Counted from the first letter of the stretch, positions 1-8,683 are shown. The stretch: DNA of 64,000 nucleotides from Chlorobiota bacterium (GCA_016710285.1 JADJXR010000001.1:1-64000), one strand, 5' to 3'. Numbers and translations are program-made. The notes: a model not told the origin generated them from the sequence alone.

Positions 1-36
1 CTGGTTTTTCTGGGTTGGTGAAATCTGTTCCGCCAT
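1..36 (-). CDS. 5' end of an unknown leftward gene (partial)
   Basis: Only the first 12 codons are in the window, reading MAEQISPTQKNQ from an ATG at 36-34. The start is convincing because a near-perfect Shine-Dalgarno AGGAGG (42-47 on the complement) lies five bases upstream, and a TAGATTTG promoter-like box lies further upstream. The product cannot be recognised from 12 residues. Confidence 0.55.
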   Translation of the reverse strand, partial: MAEQISPTQKNQ

Positions 37-75
37 GCTGACCTCCTGTGAAATAGCCTTACTTGATGATGCCGG

Positions 76-83
76 CAAATCTA
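76..83 (-). promoter_or_regulatory. Bacteroidota-type -7 box upstream of the gene at 1-36
   Basis: The complement reads TAGATTTG, matching the TAnnTTTG -7 consensus of Bacteroidota housekeeping promoters. It is about 40 nt upstream of the ATG at 36. I see no clear -33 TTG at the right spacing, so the call is tentative. Confidence 0.35.
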
Positions 84-145
84 CTTTTTCCTTGCCACTC
101 TGATGCCCCCCAGGGAAATGTAGCATCCCCGATGCAGTCGTTGAA

Positions 146-244
146 GGTAGCCGAAGGTCTTTAGCCTTACGCTAATCTTCATTCCTTATCCTCGGCAGGC
201 TAAAGACCTGTTATTAATCCCGACGGAGGTCGGAAGCCGCTACC
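146..244. repeat. Hairpin repeat element, copy A (full length)
   Basis: This begins with GGTAGCCGAAGGTCTTTAGC and ends with GGCCGCTACC-like sequence (here AAGCCGCTACC). The termini GGTAGC/GCTACC and the inner segments GGTCTTTAGCCT/AGGCTAAAGACC are inverted repeats, so the whole element can fold on itself. The right arm also holds a small hairpin (CCCGAC/GTCGG). The same element occurs at 16415-16502 and 16602-16699, with half copies at 16523-16573 and 37675-37703. The middle of each copy varies. This copy abuts the decayed 3' end of the M28 peptidase relic. Confidence 0.85.
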
Positions 245-1287
245 CCGATCTTCGTCAGCCGCTTCCTTCCCCCGACGAATTGGTACCAACCCACCACTCC
301 TTCTGTCACCGACAAATTCACCGTGGGTGGAAGGTCGCGGGTGTGGTAGGTGGGGTTGCGGGGACAAACTCGTTGCACGCCACGGGGTGCAGCTTTCCAT
401 GAAGAGGACTGCCGGGAAGCCAGCGTTGGCAAACGACTCATTATCGCTGTGGCGGCATGGTGCGATTGTCTGCGATCGCCAGCCCCGTTTTCAGCGAATC
501 GTTCAGCTTCCGCAGCAGCGCGGCCAGGGGCGGATCGCGCATCGGCAAATAGCATTGTCTGGGGCATGGTTGGGCGACCATCCCACCATATCCATCACCA
601 CCACGCCGCGAACCTTCTTCCTTCCGCCGCAACCAATTGGCAACCGCACGGCTTCCGTGATGATGCCCGGCATACTCAGGATTTTTTCTTCGGCATTGCT
701 GGCAACGCAATCAGGGTGTAGCGTGGTTGCGCGGCGGCAACCTTGCGGACAACCTCAATCAACGCCGCAATCCCCGATGCGTTGTCGGTTGCGCCGGGGG
801 CCGGGGCCGTCTCCCAGCGGGCTTTCCATCCTGGGTCGCGGCTGGCGGAGGCATCAAGGTGGGCGCAAAGGATCACAACGGAATCGGTTGCCCCCGGCAC
901 CACGGCAACCACGTTGGCCAGCCGTCCATCCTTTCCGTTGCGCCGTGGCGTGCCAAACGTGTCAAGCCGCACCGCAACGCGCAAGGCGTGCAGCTGGCGG
1001 AAGATGTAGCCAACGCTCCACTGGTTTCCCCGGGTGAACACCACGCGGCTGTTAGTTCCCCCTGCATTGGCCAGCGAATCAATATGGGCGGCAAGGCGTG
1101 CGCGAAGCGGTGGCAGAGATTCGCCAGCAGCAGCGGCAGTGGTGGAAGGTTGGGGCGGTTTGGCGACGGAGGTCGTCTGGATTGATTCAGCAGCCGGGCC
1201 TCCACTTCCCTTCTGCTCCATCGGTTTGGAAACGCAGGAGGCAAGAAGCAAGGCTCCAACAAGCCAGGTCCAATTCCGGCGGATCAT
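214..1287 (-). pseudogene. Decayed M28-family zinc aminopeptidase lipoprotein
   Basis: From the ATG at 1287 the reading starts MIRRNWTWLVGALLLASC, a lipoprotein signal peptide with the lipobox Cys at residue 18. It runs into an M28 peptidase core with CAHLDA and GATDNASGIAAL, then stops at 676. The rest of the family signature continues in other frames. NAEE (the catalytic Glu region) and VRGVVVMDMVGW follow at about 700-570. PLAALLRKLNDSLKTGLAIA lies in another frame at about 530-470. HSDNESFANAGFPAVLFMES (the SDH-type zinc motif, with Asn for His) lies at about 445-385, and NPTYHT at 357-340. At least four frame changes are needed. This is either a dying gene or locally bad sequence. If intact it would have been an exported dizinc aminopeptidase. 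Confidence 0.8.
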
Positions 1288-2398
1288 GTCCCGTGGGTCG
1301 CAGCAAACTCCGCTTTTTTCGGAAAGGATGCGAAGCCTTCGGGTGCGGTCGCGGCGTTCCCCACCGGATGCGCTCCGCCAACTCCGCCGCCGGCGTGTTC
1401 TGCCGCTCGCTGTAGGTGAACACGTGAAGGTAGGCAATCGGAAGCTCGTTCAGGAAGGAGTAGGTTTCTTGGAAATGCTCCTCGGTCTCGCCGGGGAATC
1501 CCACAATTACATCAACGCCGATTGCAGCGTGGGGCATCAGCCGCAGGATGGTTTCAACGCGGTCGCGATAGACGCTGCTGCGGTAGCGGCGGCGCATCTT
1601 TCCCAAAATTTGATCCGATCCACTTTGCAGCGGGATATGGAAATGGGGGAGCATCCGGTCGCTGGCCGAAGCAAGCTCAATGATGGGATCGGTAAGAAGG
1701 TTTGGTTCGATGGAGGAAATTTTCAGCCGCTGCAACCGTGGCACCTCGTGAAGCCGCCGCAGCAAGTCCAGAAACGACTCGCCCTCCCCTTCCCCCACGT
1801 TCACCCCGGTGATAACGATTTCTTGATAGCCCGATTCCACCAGTTGGCACGCCTGGCGGAAGGCTTCCTGGATTGGTTGGCTGCGGCTTCCGCCACGTGC
1901 CAGCGGGATGGTGCAGAAGGCGCAGTTGTAATCGCATCCATCCTGCACCTTCAGGAATGCGCGGGTGCGGCTGTCCCCTTCGCCGGTGAATGCCGGGCCG
2001 AATCCGGTTGCCTCGGCAATTTCGCCAACGGCAATTCGGGGCGTTGCCTCTTTTTGGAAATGGCCGCAATGCTCAAAAATCTGGAACTTCTCTGCCGAGC
2101 CAAGGACCATGTCAACGCCATCCATCGAGGCGATTTCTTCCGGCTTCAGCTGGGCGTAGCATCCGGTGACGATCACATAGGCATCTGGGTTGGCACGCAA
2201 GGCGCGGCGGATCACTTGGCGGCATTCGCGGTCCGCGTTTTCGGTGACGGTGCAGGAGTTGATGACCACAACGTCCCCCCCTTCCGACAACTCCACCACC
2301 CGAAACCCTTCACGGCGGAAGCGTTCGGCAATGGTGCTGCTTTCGGCATAATTCAGCTTGCACCCCAGCGTATGCAGCGAAACGGTTTGCTTGTTCAT
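1187..2398 (-). CDS. mtaB: tRNA t6A37 methylthiotransferase MtaB, 3' end frameshifted
   Basis: This is a radical-SAM methylthiotransferase that adds a 2-methylthio group to t6A37 of ANN-decoding tRNAs. The N-terminal UPF0004 domain has its cluster cysteines (C13, C49, C80). The radical SAM motif GCDYNCAFC is at residues 154-162. The core looks normal up to YSERQNTPAAELAE, about residue 342 (position 1370). After that the frame reads nonsense to a stop at 1187. In the frame shifted by one base the expected sequence resumes (RDRTRRLRILSEK), then runs without a stop into the downstream lipoprotein. The C-terminal TRAM RNA-binding domain is therefore absent in any frame. A TTG-16-TATCTTTG promoter ends four bases before the ATG. 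Confidence 0.85.
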   Translation of the reverse strand: MNKQTVSLHTLGCKLNYAESSTIAERFRREGFRVVELSEGGDVVVINSCTVTENADRECRQVIRRALRANPDAYVIVTGCYAQLKPEEIASMDGVDMVLGSAEKFQIFEHCGHFQKEATPRIAVGEIAEATGFGPAFTGEGDSRTRAFLKVQDGCDYNCAFCTIPLARGGSRSQPIQEAFRQACQLVESGYQEIVITGVNVGEGEGESFLDLLRRLHEVPRLQRLKISSIEPNLLTDPIIELASASDRMLPHFHIPLQSGSDQILGKMRRRYRSSVYRDRVETILRLMPHAAIGVDVIVGFPGETEEHFQETYSFLNELPIAYLHVFTYSERQNTPAAELAERIRWGTPRPHPKASHPFRKKRSLLRPTGHDPPELDLACWSLASCLLRFQTDGAEGKWRPGC

Positions 2399-2402
2399 GG
2401 GG

Positions 2403-2429
2403 CAAAGATAGGGGAGGATATTTTGACAA
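2403..2429 (-). promoter_or_regulatory. Predicted promoter of mtaB, probably leaderless
   Basis: On the complement, TTG (2429-2427) is followed after 16 nt by TATCTTTG (2410-2403), a full match to the Bacteroidota -7 box. The box ends four bases before the ATG at 2398. Transcription would therefore start at or next to the start codon, giving a leaderless message. Confidence 0.5.
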
Positions 2430-2509
2430 TGAAGGGGGCGCGGGATCTGTTTGGTTAGGGTCTGTGGCGGTCCCTGTTGGGGGTGTGGCGTTCCTCAGCT
2501 CTCCATCCC

Positions 2510-3133
2510 CTATTTCCTCACACTCCCCTCCTCCAAACTCCAGAACAGCAGGTCCAATTCTTGCGGTTGCAGGCCGAAGGATTCGGCAAGGTGGAAGAAT
2601 GCTTGCTCAAGCTGCAAGTACGTTCGGCGGGTTCCGATGGTGGCGGGGATTTCGGCGATTGCACCGCAGCCAAGCATATGCTTCAGGATGTGGCGGTCAA
2701 TAATGGCAAGGTCCAGGTGGCCGATATTCCGCAGCAGGTGCGAGGCCTCTTTCCATCCTAACCCGTTCACATTCTTCACCAGCCACTCCCGTTTTGCTTG
2801 GGTTGGTTCGCTGCTTGCCAGCTGGTCGGTGATCTGCTGGCGGCGGGCGGCCACCCGCCGCAATCGCTCCCCTTTCTGATTGTGGAAACGGATGTAGTGG
2901 GCCGGGTCGCGAAGGATTGGCGTGGGGTCAAGCTCGGTTTCGGGGAACCCAAGCTCCATCAGCCGCGCCATCACTTTCTGGGCGTGCTCGGCTTTGGATT
3001 GGGGCGTAAGCAAGCAGAAGCAAAGCTCCATTAGATACTCGGTTTCGGGGACCTGCTGGAACTGCTGCAATCGTTCGGCAATGGTGGCGGCGTGGCGGCG
3101 GTAGTGCTGGCGGTAGCGGTTGGGAAGATTCAT
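2510..3133 (-). CDS. N-glycosylase/DNA lyase, Ogg2-type 8-oxoguanine glycosylase
   Basis: This 207-residue protein belongs to the archaeal-type Ogg2 branch of the HhH-GPD superfamily. It removes oxidised guanine from DNA and nicks the strand by beta-elimination. The helix-hairpin-helix and catalytic segment reads GLGWKEASHLLRNIG (about residues 124-138). It contains the Schiff-base Lys128 and is followed by the conserved Asp in IIDRHIL (Asp146). Length and the compact single-domain layout fit Ogg2 rather than the longer Ogg1. It ends about 110 bp before mtaB and may share a leftward transcript with it. The divergent T9SS gene starts 168 bp away. Confidence 0.88.
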   Translation of the reverse strand: MNLPNRYRQHYRRHAATIAERLQQFQQVPETEYLMELCFCLLTPQSKAEHAQKVMARLMELGFPETELDPTPILRDPAHYIRFHNQKGERLRRVAARRQQITDQLASSEPTQAKREWLVKNVNGLGWKEASHLLRNIGHLDLAIIDRHILKHMLGCGAIAEIPATIGTRRTYLQLEQAFFHLAESFGLQPQELDLLFWSLEEGSVRK

Positions 3134-3301
3134 CGGTGATGCATGATGATGAATAAATTGTTCAGGATACTATGGCTGGGTTCTGGCAAGACGCGCTTGG
3201 TTTCTCTATCTTGCGCCACCGTTTCCAACGGATCCGCCTTGCTGACCAACTGCTAACTCTATCCAGCCGGCCACACCAGTGTGGCCAGGAGCAACATACC
3301 G

Positions 3302-6292
3302 ATGAGAACCAAATTACTCCGTGCCGTCCTCTCTGCTGGGCTGCTGCTGTTTGCCGCCGCCACCGCCGTGCAATCGCAAATTGGCATCACCAACGGGATA
3401 CCGTACAACAGCAGCATTCTTGACACCGCTGCCAGCCCCTATCTGCCACAGCTGCCGCAAGGTCCGGCTGGGCAGCATGGTTTTTTGAAGAATGATGGCA
3501 AGGGCGGGTTCGTGTTCGACGACGGCACGCCTGCACGGTTCTTCGGGGTGACAATGCAGCTTACCGCCTGCCTGCCCGACAGTGCCAATGCAATCGTGAT
3601 GGCCGCACGGTTGCGGAAACTTGGGGTGAACCTTGTGAAGTTTGAGTATTTCGACTTCTCCTACGATTGGGCCGCAGTCTATTCCGTCCTTGACGCCACC
3701 ACGGGGTTCCGCAGCATCAACGAAGTGCAGATGCGGAAGCTGGATTGGTTTATCTACCAGCTGAAGCAGCGGGGAATCTACACCGCGCTAACCGTGCAAG
3801 CGGCCCGCGCACCACGCCGCGAAGATGGGCTTGGGTGGCTGGCCGATTCCGCGCTCTACTACGGCTTAGGCTTCAACTACCTCTATCCAGAAGCCAAAGC
3901 AACTCACAAACTGATTGCCCGATTGTTGATGGAACGGGTGAACCCCTGGACCAACGTCGCCTACAAGAACGACCCGGCAGTTGCCATGGTCGAGCTGCAC
4001 AAGCAAGGTGGGTTGATCCCGTACTGGCGGGCGAATTATATCACCCACAACCCCAGCACGTACTCCTTCAGCTACCACCACAGCCGCCGGCTGGACACGT
4101 TGTTTGCGGACTATCTAAAAGCAAGATACGGGTCCACCAACGTGCTGAACACCGCATGGACGATGACCCCGCCGCAAGGTGGCTTCCCCAATCGTACGGA
4201 AGAATCCAGCTTTGAAGGGGACTTTGACCGCGTGTGGGACATCAATGCCTACAACGAGACGACGATCAGCAAAATCTTGACCAGCGACAGCGTCCCCAAC
4301 GGAAAATATGCCCTGACGCTGCGGGTAAGAAACAGCTCGGGAGGAATTTATACGGCCTACATGAGGCAGCTTGTGCAGGTTGGGTTCGACACCTTGTACA
4401 TGCTAACCTACAAAGCCAAAACCAGCAACCCGAACGGAACGGCAATGTTGATTGCTGGTTCCCAATCAAGCGATGGTGCTGGCGTTGGGCTGTCGCGCCA
4501 GGCCACGATCAATCCATATTGGAAGGAAGACACCGTGTACTTCCTTTGCCCGATCCGAACCAACGCGCCGGCGGTGCTAGGGTTTTACTTTGGCGCGACC
4601 AACGACGACATCAGCTTCGACGACATCAAGCTGCGCCCGGCAATTGCCCCCGGGTTGCTTTCTGGGGAGGCAATCGAGAACGCCACCATCGCCCGGGTTC
4701 CCTGGAATAATGGTGCAAATTACATCCTGAGCAGCAAGCGGATCCAAGACCAATCGGCCTTCTATCTGGACCTGCAGCAAAGCTATTTCGAGGATGTGAA
4801 ACGCTACCTTGCCGAAACCGTTGGCGTGCGCCAGCCGATCAGCGGAGCCAGCTACTTCTGGGCCAGCAACTTCATGGAAACGCCAGCCCAGCAGAAGATG
4901 GACTTCGGTTTGTCGGAAGCTGGATGGGACTACAACGAAAATTTGGATGGAGAGAAGTGGCGTATCCGGAACTACTCCTACTTGCACAACCTGGGATACG
5001 CCGGCCCGCTGTACAATCTTACCATGAACGCATTGCAGAACCAGCCCTACATGGCACTGTTTTCCCACCCGTTCCCCAACCGCTACCAAGCCGAGTCCAT
5101 GCTCTATCTTCCCGCGTATTCTTCGCTGCAAGATTGGGACGGGGTGATGTGGGGGTATTTCGCCAATGCCAGCAATCCACTGCTCCGCGGGAACACCATT
5201 GACAGCTTGGATTATTACTCCATCGCCAAAAACCCTGTGTTGAACGCGCTCCTTCCGGCAGCTTCGCAGTTCTACCGGAACTTTGCCATTGCCCCCTCCA
5301 CTTCCCCCATCCGCTTACAACGCTCCGTGGGGAACGTACAGCTGATGCCACGCATGGAGAACCAGTGGTCGGTGTATGGCGTTCCCGGGAGCTTCAACGG
5401 GTACATGATGACCATTAACCGCGTGGTCAGCGACTCGCTGAACGCCGAGTATCCCACCCAAGCCAACGACATCGGCTACCCACAGGTTGCCGACGGCGAG
5501 CTGATAAGCGACACCCGCGAAATCAACTGGCGAACCGCCACCTACGACCTTAGCCTGAACGCTCCACGGGTCCAAGGGGCAACCGGATATTTGGGCCGCT
5601 CGGAAAACATCATCCTGAAGAATTTGGAGATTGACCTGCAAAGTGGCAACGAGACCAGCACCTTCCTGTGGGTCCCGAACGATCCAACAAAAAAATTGGA
5701 CCAAGCGGGACGATCGCTTCTGGTGATTGCCAGCCGCACCGAACCAACCGGGATGGTCTGGCTTGACACCACCTACGCTTCGCAGTGGGGCGCAGGGCCA
5801 ATGGTGATTGATCCCGTCCGCGCAACACTCACGTTCACGCTGGACACCTCCATCACCAATCTTACAATCACCCCACTGGATGCCGAAGGAATGCCAGACG
5901 GAACGCCGATTCAAGCAACCCGCAGCGGCAAATTCTTCACGGCAACCATTGACCAACGCACCACGAAAGCGATGTGGTACTCCGTCCAAGCCGGCAACGC
6001 ATCGGCAGCACCTGGCGAAGAATACGCCACCGATTTGGCCATCACCGCATTCCCGAGCGTCACCGCCAGCCGGACGTTTGTGGAGATTCGCACCCCTTCG
6101 GACCGGGCGGACGTTCGGGTGGAGCTGTTCAACAGCATGGGCCAGCGCGTGGCAACTCCATTCCAAGGGGAAGTGAAGGGTCGCGAATCGGTTCGCGTTG
6201 ATTGCAGCACCCTTCCCGAAGGAAGCTACCGCCTGCGGCTCCGCACCGAGCAAGGGGAAAGCGCAACAACCGGGCTGGTAATTGTACGATAG
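3302..6292 (+). CDS. T9SS-exported glycoside hydrolase-like protein with carbohydrate-binding module
   Basis: This is a 996-residue exported protein. The ATG at 3302 was chosen because AGGAG lies about ten bases upstream and a signal peptide (MRTKLLRAVLSAGLLLFAAA, cleaved after VQSQ) starts there. Residues of about 45-330 resemble clan-A (TIM-barrel) glycoside hydrolases: RFFGVTMQLTACLPDS, then KLGVNLVKFEYFD, with a possible acid/base Glu in VAMVELHKQGGL. Residues of about 335-450 look like a CBM4/9-type beta-sandwich (FDDIKLR at its end). The last 80 residues form a T9SS sorting domain with GSYRLRLRTEQGE. The substrate is unknown, and the hydrolase call rests on the N-terminal motifs only. 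The OsmC gene follows after 24 bp. Confidence 0.72.
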   Translation: MRTKLLRAVLSAGLLLFAAATAVQSQIGITNGIPYNSSILDTAASPYLPQLPQGPAGQHGFLKNDGKGGFVFDDGTPARFFGVTMQLTACLPDSANAIVMAARLRKLGVNLVKFEYFDFSYDWAAVYSVLDATTGFRSINEVQMRKLDWFIYQLKQRGIYTALTVQAARAPRREDGLGWLADSALYYGLGFNYLYPEAKATHKLIARLLMERVNPWTNVAYKNDPAVAMVELHKQGGLIPYWRANYITHNPSTYSFSYHHSRRLDTLFADYLKARYGSTNVLNTAWTMTPPQGGFPNRTEESSFEGDFDRVWDINAYNETTISKILTSDSVPNGKYALTLRVRNSSGGIYTAYMRQLVQVGFDTLYMLTYKAKTSNPNGTAMLIAGSQSSDGAGVGLSRQATINPYWKEDTVYFLCPIRTNAPAVLGFYFGATNDDISFDDIKLRPAIAPGLLSGEAIENATIARVPWNNGANYILSSKRIQDQSAFYLDLQQSYFEDVKRYLAETVGVRQPISGASYFWASNFMETPAQQKMDFGLSEAGWDYNENLDGEKWRIRNYSYLHNLGYAGPLYNLTMNALQNQPYMALFSHPFPNRYQAESMLYLPAYSSLQDWDGVMWGYFANASNPLLRGNTIDSLDYYSIAKNPVLNALLPAASQFYRNFAIAPSTSPIRLQRSVGNVQLMPRMENQWSVYGVPGSFNGYMMTINRVVSDSLNAEYPTQANDIGYPQVADGELISDTREINWRTATYDLSLNAPRVQGATGYLGRSENIILKNLEIDLQSGNETSTFLWVPNDPTKKLDQAGRSLLVIASRTEPTGMVWLDTTYASQWGAGPMVIDPVRATLTFTLDTSITNLTITPLDAEGMPDGTPIQATRSGKFFTATIDQRTTKAMWYSVQAGNASAAPGEEYATDLAITAFPSVTASRTFVEIRTPSDRADVRVELFNSMGQRVATPFQGEVKGRESVRVDCSTLPEGSYRLRLRTEQGESATTGLVIVR

Positions 6293-6316
6293 CACAACCA
6301 ATGGCTGAACTGACCG

Positions 6317-6793
6317 ATGACTGAGACCTTCACGGCAACAATCCAATGGGAGCGGAACGGCGCAACGTTCGCCGACAACCGCTACAGCCGCGTGCATGAA
6401 TGGACCTTTGATGGAGGGGTGGTGGTTCCCGCCTCCGCCTCTCCATTATCGGTTCCCCCACCCTTCTCATCCCCGAACGCCGTTGACCCCGAAGAAGCAT
6501 TGGTGGCCGCAACCTCCAGCTGCCATATGCTCTGGTTCTTATGGCTGGCAGCACAGGAAGGGCTGATTGTGGAGAGCTACAAGGACCACGCACACGGCAT
6601 TCTGGAAAGCGATGAAACCGGCACAACCCGATTCACCCGCATTGCCCTGCGGCCCCAGATCCAATTTCAGGGAACCCAGCCCACCCCGCAGCAGCTTCAC
6701 GAACTTCACCATGCCGCCCACAAGGCTTGCTACATCGCCAACACGCTGCAATGCCCGGTTATCGTGGAGGATGCAGGGGAACTGGGCGCGTAA
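6317..6793 (+). CDS. OsmC/Ohr family peroxide-detoxifying protein
   Basis: This 158-residue protein has the OsmC fold, a homodimeric cytoplasmic thiol peroxidase family that reduces organic hydroperoxides. The two family cysteines are present: Cys69 in AATSSCHMLWFL and Cys138 in HKACYIANTLQCPV. The EEALVAATSSC helix and the CxIAN motif place it in the OsmC/YhfA-like group rather than Ohr proper. It follows the T9SS hydrolase gene by 24 bp and precedes folP, with no apparent functional link. Confidence 0.87.
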   Translation: MTETFTATIQWERNGATFADNRYSRVHEWTFDGGVVVPASASPLSVPPPFSSPNAVDPEEALVAATSSCHMLWFLWLAAQEGLIVESYKDHAHGILESDETGTTRFTRIALRPQIQFQGTQPTPQQLHELHHAAHKACYIANTLQCPVIVEDAGELGA

Positions 6794-6904
6794 ACGCTGA
6801 GCGTGCTGGCTGAACGGCCATGCATCCGCTTCCCACGGTTTGCCACCATTTCCCTGCGGCAACACTCCACCAACCACCAACCCACCAACGTTCAACCCAA
6901 AGAA

Positions 6905-7849
6905 ATGCTTTTGGCGGAACAACTCTTTCAGCAGCTTTTTTCAGCACCATTGCTGGCAACGTCGCCAGAAACGTCGCCAGAAACGTCGCCAGAAACGTCG
7001 CCACCGGCAGGGCGGCCTGGCAGTGCCGTGCCGTGCATCATGGGGATTGTGAACGTCACGCCGGACAGTTTTTCGGATGGCGGGGCGTTCCTTCGCGCCG
7101 ATGATGCCGTTGCGCACGGGCTGCGACTGCTGGAGGAAGGGGCTGATATTCTGGACATTGGCGGCCAGTCAACGCGCCCGCCCGGGGCCGATTACGGAAG
7201 CGGAAGCCAAGCCGTCGCTCCCGAAGAAGAGTTGCGACGGGTGATTCCGGTGATTGAGGGGATTCTGCGAAACCGCCCCGATGCCATTATCTCCATTGAC
7301 ACCATGAAGCCGGACGTTGCGGCGGCGGCGGTGGCGGCTGGCGCAGCAATCATCAACGATGTCAGTGCCGGCCAGCATGACCCGGAAATCTGGGGCGTTG
7401 CGGCCCGCGCCGGCGTTCCCTACATCCTGATGCACGGCCACAACCCCCACGACCACCGCCCCGCAGCCGAGCACCACTACCACGACGTTGTTGCCGAAGT
7501 CCGCACGTGGCTGGCCGGGCGGATTGCGCTGGCGCGGGAAGCGGGGGTCCGGCAGATTGTGGCCGATTGCGGAATCGGGTTCGCGAAAGGATTTGCGGAG
7601 AACTGCCAGCTGCTTCGGGAGCATCGCCAGCTGCTGGCGTTGGGGGTTCCGTTGCTGGTGGGCGCGTCGCGGAAAGCGTTCATTGGCCGATTGCTGGGCG
7701 GGGTTCCGCCGGACCAGCGGTTGTTCGGGACCTTAGCCGCCCACCAGATTGCCGTTGCCAACGGCGCGTCCATCATTCGCGCCCACGACGTTCGCCCAGC
7801 CCGCGATTTTTTCGCCGTACGTGCGGGGCTGCTGGGGCCGGAAGGTTAG
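6905..7849 (+). CDS. folP: Dihydropteroate synthase
   Basis: This enzyme condenses 6-hydroxymethyl-dihydropterin pyrophosphate with p-aminobenzoate to give dihydropteroate in folate synthesis. The TIM-barrel signatures are clear: IMGIVNVTPDSFSDGG (46-60), SIDTMKP, GASRKAFIG (253-261) and a final RAHDV. Two pterin-site segments depart from consensus. The usual DPGIGFGK reads DCGIGFAK (221-228), and the usual MHM(R/Q)G reads MHGHN (176-180). The ATG at 6905 was chosen over one at 6803 because it leaves a short N-terminal extension. That extension contains a TSPE repeat encoded by a 12-bp tandem repeat (6959-7006). It is probably active, but its sulfonamide binding may differ. Confidence 0.9.
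   Translation: MLLAEQLFQQLFSAPLLATSPETSPETSPETSPPAGRPGSAVPCIMGIVNVTPDSFSDGGAFLRADDAVAHGLRLLEEGADILDIGGQSTRPPGADYGSGSQAVAPEEELRRVIPVIEGILRNRPDAIISIDTMKPDVAAAAVAAGAAIINDVSAGQHDPEIWGVAARAGVPYILMHGHNPHDHRPAAEHHYHDVVAEVRTWLAGRIALAREAGVRQIVADCGIGFAKGFAENCQLLREHRQLLALGVPLLVGASRKAFIGRLLGGVPPDQRLFGTLAAHQIAVANGASIIRAHDVRPARDFFAVRAGLLGPEG
6959..7006 (+). repeat. 12-bp tandem repeat inside folP
   Basis: The unit ACGTCGCCAGAA occurs three times, followed by a fourth diverged unit (ACGTCGCCACCG). It keeps frame and encodes Thr-Ser-Pro-Glu repeats just ahead of the catalytic barrel of dihydropteroate synthase. Slippage in such a unit would vary linker length without breaking the frame. Confidence 0.9.
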
Positions 7850-7979
7850 CCCCCCGCCTCTCCCTTCCCTGCCGGAACGGCTGGGCAATCCAAATGGGCC
7901 GGCGCGGAGGGTTTTGGGGAGCCGGGATGCAGCTTTATCTGTTGCAAAATTTCGGGAAAGTAAATGGATACCGTTCCCG

Positions 7980-7987
7980 TAACTTTG
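7980..7987 (+). promoter_or_regulatory. Possible -7 box of the TMEM14-like gene
   Basis: TAACTTTG matches TAnnTTTG and ends six bases before the ATG at 7994, so the transcript would be leaderless or nearly so. No good TTG is seen at the -33 position, so confidence is low. Confidence 0.35.
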
Positions 7988-7993
7988 CGGCTT

Positions 7994-8335
7994 ATGAGAA
8001 CCGCAGCCCTTTATCAACTCCTTTTTGGACTTCTTTCTATCATTGGCGGCATTGTTGGCTACATTCAGGGGGACCCCGTGGTCGCGTTGCTGATTGGCGC
8101 CGCCGGCGGATTGCTGCTGCTGATTAACGGCCTTGCCATGCAGAAAGGCTCACGCCGTGCCATGATGCTTTGCCTGCTCCTTTCGCTTGCGATTGGCGGC
8201 TACTTTGGGTTCCGTTACTTCGCCGATGGCGCGGGGTTCTATCCGGCTGGATTGTCGGCGGTGTTGGCGGCCATTTCACTGCTGGCAATCGGGATTGTGG
8301 CGGTGCAACCCACCGAACGGAAACGGATTTTCTAA
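7994..8335 (+). CDS. Small TMEM14-like membrane protein
   Basis: This is a 113-residue protein made of four hydrophobic, glycine-rich helices: LLFGLLSIIGGIVGYI, LLIGAAGGLLLLINGL, LCLLLSLAIGGYFGF and LSAVLAAISLLAIGIVAV. The Gly-rich first helix and overall size fit the TMEM14 family, whose bacterial function is not established. The ATG at 7994 is preferred over one ten codons upstream because it starts directly before the first helix and follows a TAACTTTG box. The DUF971 gene starts 12 bp downstream. Confidence 0.68.
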   Translation: MRTAALYQLLFGLLSIIGGIVGYIQGDPVVALLIGAAGGLLLLINGLAMQKGSRRAMMLCLLLSLAIGGYFGFRYFADGAGFYPAGLSAVLAAISLLAIGIVAVQPTERKRIF

Positions 8336-8347
8336 GGCCCAACCAGC

Positions 8348-8683
8348 GTGCATCCACTCAATTTTGAGCAGCCCTCCCCCGAACTGCTTGCCATCCGGTG
8401 GCAGGATGAAACAACGTCAACCATTTCCACAACCTTACTCCGCCAGCATTGCCCTTGCACAAACTGCCGTTCCAACGCACACTTGATTCCAACGAACGGA
8501 CGCAGCCTGCTTACCCAATCCATGACCACCATCCGGGAGCTGGTGCTGATTGGAAGCCGCCAGTTGCAGATCATTTGGGAGGACGGGCATCAGTGGGGAT
8601 TGTACAGCTGGGAAATGCTCCGAACCCTTGCCGACCAGAAGCTGCCGGGCCCGGAACCGAACCCGCCACGGAGGGGGGGATAA
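8348..8683 (+). CDS. DUF971 family protein
   Basis: This is a 111-residue protein with the DUF971 (gamma-butyrobetaine hydroxylase-like N-terminal) fold. The diagnostic segments are LAIRWQDE, the Cys-x-x-Cys pair CPCTNC, and IIWEDGHQWGLYSWEMLR near the C-terminus. Free-standing DUF971 proteins are often linked to iron-sulfur or redox functions, but no reaction is proven. Its stop overlaps the alanine racemase start (TAATG), so the two are probably translationally coupled. Confidence 0.8.
   Translation: MHPLNFEQPSPELLAIRWQDETTSTISTTLLRQHCPCTNCRSNAHLIPTNGRSLLTQSMTTIRELVLIGSRQLQIIWEDGHQWGLYSWEMLRTLADQKLPGPEPNPPRRGG

Noticed and set aside
1034..2458. 474-codon open frame on the plus strand opposite mtaB
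   Set aside because: It is the antisense of mtaB. Its translation has no family motifs, whereas the minus strand encodes an intact radical SAM core. GC-rich third positions open such frames throughout the window.
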